This document shows positions 18,454 through 28,703 of a DNA stretch of 52,500 nt, piece by piece (positions within the stretch are counted from its first letter, which is position 1; each line of letters starts with the position of its first letter). Origin of the DNA: Mesostigma viride (Eukaryota; Streptophyta; Mesostigmatophyceae; Mesostigmatales; Mesostigmataceae); NCBI GenBank assembly GCA_009746045.1, contig RPFO01001250.1, positions 1 to 52,500 of the forward strand, in the 5' to 3' direction. The notes below the pieces were generated by a model. The model did not search any database. It saw only the letters and a program-made list of their open reading frames with translations, and had not been told where the DNA came from. Both the position numbers and the translations under genes were made by a program.

Positions 18454-21400
18454 GGACGGCAGGCGGTACCACCATTCCGTGGCAGCTTGGCCCAGTTTGC
18501 TACCGGCTGGCACACGTTTTCAGTGAATTTTGGGCTCCAGATTTAAATGCCACGTGCGGTTTGAGGCAGGGGAAAACATGCGTGGACGATAGGAATTATA
18601 GCACCGGCGGGCTTCAAAGTGCCGGACGGCAGGCGGTACCACCATTCCGTGGCAGCTTGGCCCAGTTTGCTACCGGCTGGCACACGTTTTCAGTGAATTT
18701 TGGGCTCCAGATTTAAATGCAACGTGCGGTTTGAGGCAGGGGAAAACATGCGTGGACGATAGGAATTATAGCACCGGCGGGCTTCAAAGTGCCGGACGGC
18801 AGGCGGTACCACCATTCCGTGGCAGCTTGGCCCAGTTTGCTACCGGCTGGCACACGTTTTCAGTGAATTTTGGGCTCCAGATTTAAATGCAACGTGCGGT
18901 TTGAGGCAGGGGAAAACATGCGTGGACGATAGGAATTATAGCACCGGCGGGCTTCAAAGTGCCGGACGGCAGGCGGTACCACCATTCCGTGGCAGCTTGG
19001 CCCAGTTTGCTACCGGCTGGCACACGTTTTCAGTGAATTTTGGGCTCCAGATTTAAATGCAACGTGCGGTTTGAGGCAGGGGAAAACATGCGTGGACGAT
19101 AGGAATTATAGCACCGGCGGGCTTCAAAGTGCCGGACGGCAGGCGGTACCACCATTCCGTGGCAGCTTGGCCCAGTTTGCTACCGGCTGGCACACGTTTT
19201 CAGTGAATTTTGGGCTCCAGATTTAAATGCAACGTGCGGTTTGAGGCAGGGGAAAACATGCGTGGACGATAGGAATTATAGCACCGGCGGGCTTCAAAGT
19301 GCCGGACGGCAGGCGGTACCACCATTCCGTGGCAGCTTGGCCCAGTTTGCTACCGGCTGGCACACGTTTTCAGTGAATTTTGGGCTCCAGATTTAAATGC
19401 AACGTGCGGTTTGAGGCAGGGGAAAACATGCGTGGACGATAGGAATTATAGCACCGGCGGGCTTCAAAGTGCCGGACGGCAGGCGGTACCACCATTCCGT
19501 GGCAGCTTGGCCCAGTTTGCTACCGGCTGGCACACGTTTTCAGTGAATTTTGGGCTCCAGATTTAAATGCAACGTGCGGTTTGAGGCAGGGGAAAACATG
19601 CGTGGACGATAGGAATTATAGCACCGGCGGGCTTCAAAGTGCCGGACGGCAGGCGGTACCACCATTCCGTGGCAGCTTGGCCCAGTTTGCTACCGGCTGG
19701 CACACGTTTTCAGTGAATTTTGGGCTCCAGATTTAAATGCAACGTGCGGTTTGAGGCAGGGGAAAACATGCGTGGACGATAGGAATTATAGCACCGGCGG
19801 GCTTCAAAGTGCCGGACGGCAGGCGGTACCGCCATTCCGTGGCAGCTTGGCCCAGTTTGCTACCGGCTGGCACACGTTTTCAGTGAATTTTGGGCTCCAG
19901 ATTTAAATGCAACGTGCGGTTTGAGGCAGGGGAAAACATGCGTGGACGATAGGAATTATAGCACCGGCGGGCTTCAAAGTGCCGGACGGCAGGCGGTACC
20001 GCCATTCCGTGGCAGCTTGGCCCAGTTTGCTACCGGCTGGCACACGTTTTCAGTGAATTTTGGGCTCCAGATTTAAATGCAACGTGCGGTTTGAGGCAGG
20101 GGAAAACATGCGTGGACGATAGGAATTATAGCACCGGCGGGCTTCAAAGTGCCGGACGGCAGGCGGTACCGCCATTCCGTGGCAGCTTGGCCCAGTTTGC
20201 TACCGGCTGGCACACGTTTTCAGTGAATTTTGGGCTCCAGATTTAAATGCAACGTGCGGTTTGAGGCAGGGGAAAACATGCGTGGACGATAGGAATTATA
20301 GCACCGGCGGGCTTCAAAGTGCCGGACGGCAGGCGGTACCACCATTCCGTGGCAGCTTGGCCCAGTTTGCTACCGGCTGGCACACGTTTTCAGTGAATTT
20401 TGGGCTCCAGATTTAAATGCAACGTGCGGTTTGAGGCAGGGGAAAACATGCGTGGACGATAGGAATTATAGCACCGGCGGGCTTCAAAGTGCCGGACGGC
20501 AGGCGGTACCACCATTCCGTGGCAGCTTGGCCCAGTTTGCTACCGGCTGGCACACGTTTTCAGTGAATTTTGGGCTCCAGATTTAAATGCAACGTGCGGT
20601 TTGAGGCAGGGGAAAACATGCGTGGACGATAGGAATTATAGCACCGGCGGGCTTCAAAGTGCCGGACGGCAGGCGGTACCACCATTCCGTGGCAGCTTGG
20701 CCCAGTTTGCTACCGGCTGGCACACGTTTTCAGTGAATTTTGGGCTCCAGATTTAAATGCAACGTGCGGTTTGAGGCAGGGGAAAACATGCGTGGACGAT
20801 AGGAATTATAGCACCGGCGGGCTTCAAAGTGCCGGACGGCAGGCGGTACCACCATTCCGTGGCAGCTTGGCCCAGTTTGCTACCGGCTGGCACACGTTTT
20901 CAGTGAATTTTGGGCTCCAGATTTAAATGCAACGTGCGGTTTGAGGCAGGGGAAAACATGCGTGGACGATAGGAATTATAGCACCGGCGGGCTTCAAAGT
21001 GCCGGACGGCAGGCGGTACCACCATTCCGTGGCAGCTTGGCCCAGTTTGCTACCGGCTGGCACACGTTTTCAGTGAATTTTGGGCTCCAGATTTAAATGC
21101 AACGTGCGGTTTGAGGCAGGGGAAAACATGCGTGGACGATAGGAATTATAGCACCGGCGGGCTTCAAAGTGCCGGACGGCAGGCGGTACCGCCATTCCGT
21201 GGCAGCTTGGCCCAGTTTGCTACCGGCTGGCACACGTTTTCAGTGAATTTTGGGCTCCAGATTTAAATGCAACGTGCGGTTTGAGGCAGGGGAAAACATG
21301 CGTGGACGATAGGAATTATAGCACCGGCGGGCTTCAAAGTGCCGGACGGCAGGCGGTACCGCCATTCCGTGGCAGCTTGGCCCAGTTTGCTACCGGCTGG

Positions 21401-22023
21401 CACACGTTTTCAGTGAATTTTGGGCTCCAGATTTAAATGCAACGTGCGGTTTGAGGCAGGGGAAAACATGCGTGGACGATAGGAATTATAGCACCGGCGG
21501 GCTTCAAAGTGCCGGACGGCAGGCGGTACCGCCATTCCGTGGCAGCTTGGCCCAGTTTGCTACCGGCTGGCACACGTTTTCAGTGAATTTTGGGCTCCAG
21601 ATTTAAATGCAACGTGCGGTTTGAGGCAGGGGAAAACATGCGTGGACGATAGGAATTATAGCACCGGCGGGCTTCAAAGTGCCGGACGGCAGGCGGTACC
21701 GCCATTCCGTGGCAGCTTGGCCCAGTTTGCTACCGGCTGGCACACGTTTTCAGTGAATTTTGGGCTCCAGATTTAAATGCAACGTGCGGTTTGAGGCAGG
21801 GGAAAACATGCGTGGACGATAGGAATTATAGCACCGGCGGGCTTCAAAGTGCCGGACGGCAGGCGGTACCGCCATTCCGTGGCAGCTTGGCCCAGTTTGC
21901 TACCGGCTGGCACACGTTTTCAGTGAATTTTGGGCTCCAGATTTAAATGCAACGTGCGGTTTGAGGCAGGGGAAAACATGCGTGGACGATAGGAATTATA
22001 GCACCGGCGGGCTTCAAAGTGCC
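18454..22023 (+). repeat. 21 tandem copies of a 170-bp monomer
   Basis: Monomers start every 170 bases from GGACGGCAGGCGGTACC at 18454 to the last full unit at 21854; a 22nd partial copy runs into the coding frame at 22024. Units are almost identical. Unit 1 has AATGCCACG where all others have AATGCAACG. A diagnostic site (GGTACCACC versus GGTACCGCC) is A in units 1-8, G in 9-11, A in 12-16 and G in 17-21, which shows block-wise amplification. By analogy with mouse L1 monomers they may act as promoter units (inference). Confidence 0.93.
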
Positions 22024-23770
22024 GGACGGCAGGCGGGACGGCGGCCCCCGGGCCCACGCGTTCACCTCGTGGCCGCCCTCGCACATTGTCGGCGTGGTGG
22101 GCCGCGCCACCTTTTCTTGGGCGTACTGCCCTTTGTTGCTGGACGCGGTCGGGCTCCAGGCCGCCTTCCCCTCGCTCCCTAGGCCCCCGGCCTTCCTGGC
22201 CCTAGTTGCGCAGGTGCGGGCGACATTTCTTTCCGCCGCCCCCCCGGTGACGGCCTCGACTCTTTGGGGGTATGTCTTGGAAGGATATCACGCCGGCTGC
22301 CGGCTGCCGTGGCATCTCCCGGCCGCCCGGCAGGAAGAGCTGCTTTCCCTGGACGAGCGGGTGGGTCAGGCGGTGGTCGAGTTCGTCACGGCGGTGGCTC
22401 GAGACGCACAGGTCTCGGTGCGGGCGGCCTACCTCGCGGGCGGCGCCGACCTGGGCCTCATGTCCCCGCGGCAGCTTCGCCTCTTCTTGGACGCCCAGGC
22501 CCCGCCTCCCGGCCCGGTTGCCAGTGGGGGCTTTCTCATCACCTCCCTCAGCCTGGCGCAGGCCGCCATGCTGCGTGTGGAGTTCGGGGCCCCCATCGCG
22601 GTTCAGGGCGGCCAGGCCATCTTGGTGGACTCGGCCGGGCGCGCCCAGCCCCTAACCGCGGGGACGCCTGTTTCTGCCTTCCTCCACGACATCCTGGAGT
22701 TGGCAGGCATCCCGCACGAATGGCACCCCGCGGCTGACCAACCGGTCGGCATCCTCTCGCGCGCCCAGATTGCCGCCCTCCCGGGTTGCTGGGAGGCCGG
22801 CTGGGACCCGCCCCCCCCTCATGTCCGGTCCCTTCTGGAGGGGGACGACCCCGAGTCGGGCTCCTGTGCCATCTGCCTTGAGCCCTTCCGGCCGGGGGAT
22901 GGCTTGTGTCGCCTGCCCGCGTGCGGCCACACATTCCATCAAGCGTGCATCGCGCGCAGCTTGCTCCACTCCGTGCCGCGCTGCCCGTTGTGCCGGGCTG
23001 TTGTGCCGCCCCCTGGGACTGCGCTTCCTCTCGGCCCGCCCCCGGTCTCGCTGGGTCCCCTGCCGGGTCCCCACCGGGCCCCGGGGCCAGCTGCCTCCCC
23101 GACCCCTCGGCCTCCGCCCCCGGCCTCGTTGCCGGGGCCTGGGGTGGTCGCGGGCGCGCTGGCGAGTCCCCCTGGGAGGGGCGCCGGCGTTCTCGATCCC
23201 CCTCCGCTGGGGGTCTCCCCGGTGGGCACTGCCTCCTCCGTGGCCCCGGCGGGCCTGCCGGGCGCTGGTCGGGTCGTGGTGCGCGCGCCTGCCGGCCCGG
23301 CTGGGGAGACGCCGCAGGCCCCACGTCCTGCCTTTGCTGGCGCCGCTCCCCGCCACTCAGCGCCCGCCGACGGCCTTCACCGGTGTGCCGTGCTGCTTCC
23401 CACGGGGTCCCCGTGTGCGGGTGTGTTCCACAACCGTAACCTCCTCTGCCAGCACCTTCGCGCTGTGCACCCCGATCTCGGCGCGGCGGATCTGCAGGCC
23501 ATGAGCTGTTACCGGTGCCCGGAAGCTCACTGCCAGCGGGTGTACTCCATTCACGGGCGCGCTCAGCACGCGCGCGCCTGTGTTGCTCAACGGCCCCTCA
23601 ACCGGCCAGCAGTCCCGGCCCCCTCCCCCCCTCCCGCCTCGGCTCCCCCGGCTCCCAGCCCCCGCCGCCCGACTACTCGGCCAGTTGGCGTTGGCTTGAC
23701 ACGGTCCCTGGGATGCATGCGCCATCAACCCGACGTCTACCCTGACCGACCTCCCCCACCGCGCGCGTAG
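22019..23770 (+). CDS. retrotransposon N-terminal protein: RING-H2 and C2H2-like fingers
   Basis: About 583 residues from the end of the last monomer to the stop at 23770. No in-frame ATG lies near the start; the frame opens after a TGA inside the last monomer and may begin at GTG 22019 or further downstream. Residues 1-270 are an unknown globular region. Residues 283-325 are a RING-H2 finger: C283, C286, C302, H304, H307, C310, C322, C325. A Pro/Ala/Gly-rich linker follows, then finger one (C456, C466, H479, H484) and finger two (C500, C505, H517, C521). C2H2 fingers at the N terminus are usual for R2-like proteins, where they bind target DNA; a RING finger, typical of ubiquitin ligases, is not. 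It is probably one polyprotein with the following frame, broken by indels near 23700. Confidence 0.75.
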   Translation: MPDGRRDGGPRAHAFTSWPPSHIVGVVGRATFSWAYCPLLLDAVGLQAAFPSLPRPPAFLALVAQVRATFLSAAPPVTASTLWGYVLEGYHAGCRLPWHLPAARQEELLSLDERVGQAVVEFVTAVARDAQVSVRAAYLAGGADLGLMSPRQLRLFLDAQAPPPGPVASGGFLITSLSLAQAAMLRVEFGAPIAVQGGQAILVDSAGRAQPLTAGTPVSAFLHDILELAGIPHEWHPAADQPVGILSRAQIAALPGCWEAGWDPPPPHVRSLLEGDDPESGSCAICLEPFRPGDGLCRLPACGHTFHQACIARSLLHSVPRCPLCRAVVPPPGTALPLGPPPVSLGPLPGPHRAPGPAASPTPRPPPPASLPGPGVVAGALASPPGRGAGVLDPPPLGVSPVGTASSVAPAGLPGAGRVVVRAPAGPAGETPQAPRPAFAGAAPRHSAPADGLHRCAVLLPTGSPCAGVFHNRNLLCQHLRAVHPDLGAADLQAMSCYRCPEAHCQRVYSIHGRAQHARACVAQRPLNRPAVPAPSPPPASAPPAPSPRRPTTRPVGVGLTRSLGCMRHQPDVYPDRPPPPRA

Positions 23771-23807
23771 CCTTTTCGCGCAATGTGCAATCGTTTCTCT
23801 CCGGCGC

Positions 23808-26584
23808 ATGCACGCCGCTCCGGACGACCCGCTGGGCTTTAAACTGCACATGGTGACCCCCCGCCTGCTCCTCACCCCTCTCGGGCGTGGTGTGCGCGGC
23901 CTCCAGGGTGCGGTTATTGCCCGTTGCCGACGCTTTCTGCAGGGGGACTGGGAGGGGCTGTTTGGCGTGCCGCCCCCGCGCACGGCCCGGCTGTCGGGGG
24001 AGGTCAACTTCGAGCGGGTGGCCGCCGACGTCATCCGCCTCGTCCGCGAGGGGCAGCTCAGCCGGGCCATGACCCGCTTGGAAATGGCCAAGCTCGCCCC
24101 CGCCAATGCGGCTACCCTGGCGGCCTTGGAGGCTCTTCACCCTGCGGAGCCCGGATTCCAGCTGCCCGTGCCGGACCCCCTGCCGGCCCCCCTCCGGCTG
24201 GACCGCGACTGCTTCCTGGAGGTGATGCGTGAGGTCCCGCGGGCTTCCTCTACCGGGCCGTCGGGCTGGCGCTACGAGCACTTGGAGGTCCTGGTGGGGC
24301 ATGGGGGCGAGGACATTCTCTTTGACACCCTCATTGACCTGGCGGCTGGTCGCGTTCCTCCCGCTGCGCGCGAGTGGTTAGCGGGCGCTCGCCTCCTCGC
24401 TCTGCTCAAGGGTGTCTTGCCCCCCCCGAGGGCAAGGTGCGCCCGATCGCCTGCGGTGAGGTGCTCCGCAAGCTCGTGGGCAAAGTGATCTGCCGCCAAA
24501 AGGCGCCCGAGCTCCGTGCCTTTTTCTGCCCGCCCCTCGCAGCGGGTGAGACCTCGGTGGCGGCCCAGCTGGGGGTGACGACTCCAGGCGGGGCGGATAT
24601 CCTCATCCATTCGGTGCAGGCCTACCTCGAGGCCCACCCCACCCACGCTGTCGTCAAGGTCGACTGCCACAACGCGTTCAACAGTCTGTCCCGCGCCAGC
24701 ATGTTTGCGGCCGTCATGGAGTCCTTCGAGGACTTGTACGCTTGGACAGCCGTGTGCTACGGCCAGCCCGGCCAACTGGTTCACATCATGGAGGACGGCA
24801 CTCGCGGCGGCCTGCTGTCGCGGTCGGGCACCCAGCAAGGGGACCCCCTGGGACCCCTGTACTTTGCCGCCCCCCTCCAGGGTTGCCTCCAAGCGGTCCA
24901 TGCTGCCCACCCGGCGGTCGCTATTCAGGCCTACTTGGATGATATCTACCTGCTGGGCCCTGTGCCGGACACCACCGCGGCTCTGCTGGCACTGCAGACC
25001 GCGGTGGCCGACATCAACCTCCAGTTGACCCTTGCCAAGTGCGCGGTGTACTCGCCCCAAGGTGATTGCTCCGGCTTTCCGCCCCAGCTCTTGGGCCGGG
25101 ACGAGCGCCTCCATGGGTTGGATGTCCTCGGCGTTCCGGTTGGCGACCCCGCGTTTGTCATCGATGCTCTGCGGGCCGCCCTCGAGGCACGCACTGAGGT
25201 ACTGCCCTTGATTGCGCGCCTTCATGATTCGCAGACCAAGGGTCTGCTTCTGTGGTTTTGCGCTCACCCTCGCGTCGTTCACTGGCTCCGGGGCGCTCTT
25301 CCGTCTCAGGTCCGGCTGGCCGCCGAGGGCCACGACGAACGCATCCAGTCGGCCTTGGCGCAGCTGGTCCCGGGCCCCGACCTCCCGCCACATGCTATTC
25401 GCATTGCCTCCCTGCCTGCACGGATGGGTGGCTGCGGTCTGACTCGTGCCGCCCGGCTGGCCCCAGCAGCCTTTTTGGGCTCCGTCGCTCAGTCGTGGGC
25501 GGAAAGCTGCCGGCTCCTGCCCCTTTTGGCAACGGCAGCGCCTGACCTCCTGGACCCCAGCAGCCCTTTGCCCTTCGTCACCGCCATCCAGGAGGCCTAT
25601 GCTGAGATCCAGCAGGCCTGTTCTCCCGTCCGTGCCGCTCAGGCGGTACAGCGCCACCTCCCTCGCGGCACTCCCTCGGTCGCCTCCGTTCAATCTCCCG
25701 CCGCATTCCCTGCTCGCGTCATCGATAAACACCAGAAAACCTACGCGGGTATTCTGCACACGGCTGATTGGATTGCTCTTTTCGCGGACCTCAACGCCCA
25801 GGGACGTGCGTGGCTGTTCTCGCTTTCCTTGCGGAGTGTGGGCTCGGCGTACCTTCGTGCTCTTCCCATGGCCCCCCCATTCGCCTTGGCTCCCAGCCAC
25901 TACTCGGTGGCGCTCCGGCACCAGCTATTTGCCCCGCAGCCTCTTGTTCCGGCCGGGCGGCCTTGTGGTAGCTGTGGGCAGCCGCTGGATCCCACGGGGA
26001 CTCACTACCTTGCCTGCATGGGGGGCCAACAGAATCAGAATTGGTATTTGTATTTGCACACTGTCCTCCTGACGGTGGTGCTCGCCATGATTCGGTCGGT
26101 TTTCCCCCACGCGAACATCCGGTCCGAGGATGCGGATGGCGCTGCCTTCTATTCCCCCAACCACCGGCCTGACATCGTGGTGCTGGACTTTGAGGGGGGT
26201 GGCCGGCATCTGCTTATTGACGTTTCGGTGGCGCGGCCCTTGGCTCTTAGCCACGTGGCTGGGGCCTCCCTCACGGCAGGTTACACGGCGGACCGGGCGG
26301 AGCGGGCCAAGCTCCTGGCCTACGGCGACGTCGGGCACCATCGTGTGGTGCCCTTTGTCCTGGAGGAGTTTGGGGCCATGGGGCCCCTGACCTCCGCCTT
26401 CTTCAAGGAGTGTTGCCGGCTCCGGGAGGACCGGCTGGACCTGGAGGGCCAGCGGGCCCCATGGTCGGCGCGGACCTGGACGTCATATTGGCGTCAGCGC
26501 TTGTCGGTGGCGCTGACTCGGGCCATGGCTGACATCATGCTCCGCCGTACGCGGGCTGATTTTGCGGTGCAGCAGGGCTATTAG
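23808..26584 (+). CDS. reverse transcriptase and restriction-like endonuclease (frame broken at 24420)
   Basis: Two overlapping frames form one protein. The first (23808-24488, frame open upstream to about 23690) carries the RT N-terminal part: SSTGPSGWRYEHLEVL and WLAGARLLALLKG. The second (24374-26584) carries KVRPIACGEVLRKLVGK, motif A VKVDCHNAF, motif B GTQQGDPLGPL and motif C AYLDD. The switch falls at an 8-base C run (24420-24427); one more C would restore a single frame. The C-terminal part has a CCHC site (C531, C534, H544, C548 of the second frame) and RPDIVVLDF followed by LLIDVSVARP, the PD-D signature of the restriction-like nuclease of R2-type elements. It performs target-primed reverse transcription (family knowledge). 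Stop at 26582-26584. Confidence 0.85.
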
Positions 26585-26867
26585 GTTCCTCCCGTTAGGC
26601 GTTTCCATTGGTCTTATCGTAGTAGTATAGAGCTTTGACATGGCTCTGTATATAGGTTTATAGCTGGGCGTTTGCTTTGGTTTGAGTGATTTCACTCTGC
26701 TGTAAGTAATTATATTTTTAATATATATTTTCTGATAAACAATTTTATCAATGCTACTGTGTTATTTTTGTTATTCTCGCCATGCAGGTATCTGAGTGTT
26801 CTGGGAGAACTAATAAGAGAATGAGCCGCGAAGGTGAGGAAAACCTGAAATCTTTTCGTCCTTATTG
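26585..26867 (+). other. retrotransposon 3' flank and boundary region
   Basis: Non-coding sequence after the RT stop, with an AT-rich tract from 26700 to 26760 (TATATTTTTAATATATATTT). The element's 3' terminus should lie here, but I cannot place it. The sequence from about 26780, with an ATG at 26782 and a GTGAGG donor-like site at 26834, could be a first exon of the downstream gene. Confidence 0.4.
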
Positions 26868-27125
26868 GGGTCTCTCTGCAGCTAGACCATTTATGACCAC
26901 AAGCAATAGCTTAAATTCAAGGGTCTCGCTGCAGCTAGACCCTCTTTATGGTTGCTATAAAATTAATGAATCAGAAGTCTGTGATTTAACAATCGCACGC
27001 CGCAATGAAGGGTCTAGCTGCAGCGAGACCCCAATCTTGGTCGGGGTATGCTAAGTTCACCACATCAGGTAATCTTTTCGTCTAACGGAAAAAGCCCCTC
27101 TAAGGGTCTAGCTGCAGCTAGACCC
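26868..27125. repeat. four palindromes upstream of the 27-31 kb gene
   Basis: Copies at 26868-26889, 26921-26942, 27010-27031 and 27104-27125. Left halves are GGGTCTCTCTG, GGGTCTCGCTG, GGGTCTAGCTG and GGGTCTAGCTG; right halves end CTAGACC(A/C) or CGAGACCC. They mirror the cluster in front of the minus-strand gene at 8450-8913, so both divergent genes have the repeats at their 5' side. Confidence 0.85.
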
Positions 27126-27140
27126 CAATCGTGGTAAAAA

Positions 27141-28703
27141 ATGATACACTTTCGAACTTTGTCTGTAATTGTCGCTTTTCCCAACGATACTCGATTTGCA
27201 TGGATTTCGTTATGCCGGTCGTCATGGCATGCAGCACGCGAACGGGTGGGAGTTTTCGCCCTTGCGTCCGGTCGTCCAGGATTCAGTGCAATTAAGTTGA
27301 ACACCGGGACGAAGCAGCCAACTGGCGCAAAAAGGGTTTTCGGAGATGAGAACCAGAATCCAGCGCAGCCTGAAGCCAAGGAAGTCAAGCGGCCGGGAGA
27401 ATACAAGAAATCAAAGAGGGTTATTGGGGAATATTTCGCTGACCAGGCGTTTGAAGCGGCTCAGGCGATGACAAAACCCGAGGGGCGGGGGCCGGCTTCG
27501 ACAGATGATTGCTGGCTTTAACTCTAGGGCCGCTGAACTAGGTCACGGGCTGTATCATGAGGAGGCGAAAAAGCTTTACAATCAGGAGCGGATGGCAGAA
27601 CTGAACAGGTTCTGGGTGGCTCGGATTAACGGCTTTTTTGATGGTCTGACCAAAAGCGACCAGACAGAGACGTCAGGATGGTGCTGATGTCCACGCTTTA
27701 CTGTGGTGACGACTTGGAGAAGGAGTTTTCGGCCGCGGAGTTGGAGAACCTGACGGGGATGGACGCCAAGAAGATTCGCGGAATTCGCGCGATTCGAAGG
27801 CAGCAGAAGTTGGACTACCTCAGACACGCGCAGGCTCGCAAGGGGCGCCCTTTGCCGCAATTCGTGATTGACGCGATAGTGGACGCGTGGATGCACGATG
27901 ATGAGTCGCGCGCCTCCTCCCAGATGAAGGATGTCAAGCGCACTTACAGCAGGGAGGGTCATGGCAATCGCGGGGTGCTCGTCGCCGTTGAGGGAGCGCG
28001 CTATTACATGACCTCCAAGGAGGACATGTACAATCACTTTCTCGAAAAGCACGCGTACTGGAACAAAAGGAGTGACCAGTATGATAAGGACGTGGGCATT
28101 CACGTGGGCTACACGACCTTCTGCAAATACGCGCCCGATTGCATCAAGGGCAAGTGGAAGGAGAGGAACCTGTGCGCGTGTGAGAAGCACGTCACCATGC
28201 AGTCGGCCATGGGGGCGTGGACCAAGCACTGCAATGCGAACCACGGCAAGAACTGCAAGTGTGGCGCGGAGTGTGCGGGATGCTCCAAGTACAGACAGCC
28301 GGACGGTACTTGCGGAATGTGGAAAGCCATTCACTCGACGGACTGGATCAAGCACTTTCACTGCCCGGTGTCCGCCGAGACTGACGGCAGGGATAACGGG
28401 CTGCGTGAAGGGGGCGGAATGGGCGGGGGGATGGAAGAGGGGGAGGGGGAAGATGAATGGCGGGGACGGGACCTGGAAGACCTCGACATTTCTGAGAGGC
28501 TGGTGGAGGACGAAGATGGGGTGCCGAGGACGGAGAGGGTTCACCGCATACTGAAGATGGCGTGTGTGGAGGGGTTCTGTCCTGAGGAATCATGCGGCAT
28601 CCATAATAACTGGGTGCAGTGTGATCGGGACAAGAATTCCACGGAGATTCTGAATTGGTTCAAGTTCGAGATGGTGGAGCAGACTGTGACCCGAGGGGTG
28701 AGG
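27141..28703 (+). CDS. exon: N-terminal and Cys-rich region of the DDE-like gene
   Basis: Three frame segments (27141-27490, 27505-27670, 27678-28703) appear to be one exon with two single-base shifts. The last and longest reads MVLMSTLYCGDDLEKEF through the Cys-rich block and an acidic linker (EGEGEDEWRGRDLEDLD) to the donor AGG|GTGAGT at 28704. The second Cys cluster (CVEGFCPEESCGIHNNWVQC) lies just before the donor. The upstream limit could instead be a TGGCATGCAG acceptor at 27232. Confidence 0.55.

Larger units (their letters stand above)
18454..26584 (+). mobile_element. non-LTR retrotransposon with restriction-like endonuclease and tandem 5' monomers
   Basis: An element of about 8.1 kb: twenty-one 170-bp monomers (18454-22023), then coding sequence for zinc-finger, reverse transcriptase and C-terminal PD-D nuclease domains (22019-26584). 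The order fingers, RT, CCHC, nuclease is that of the R2/R4/NeSL/CRE side of non-LTR elements (established for those clades). Its 3' end lies somewhere in 26585-26780; no poly(A) tail or target-site duplication was identified. The coding part is GC-rich and much more GC-biased than its flanks. Confidence 0.8.

Noticed and set aside
18454-22023. Tandem 170-bp units considered as a CRISPR array or as rDNA spacer repeats
   Set aside because: There are no unique spacers, units are contiguous and nearly identical, and no rRNA sequence is nearby.
22548-23760. Long minus-strand frames opposite the RING-finger frame
   Set aside because: High GC removes stop codons on both strands. The plus frame has RING and C2H2 motifs; the minus frames have none.
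24272-25921. 549-codon minus-strand frame opposite the reverse transcriptase
   Set aside because: The RT and nuclease motifs fix the plus strand as coding, and the minus frame has no motif.
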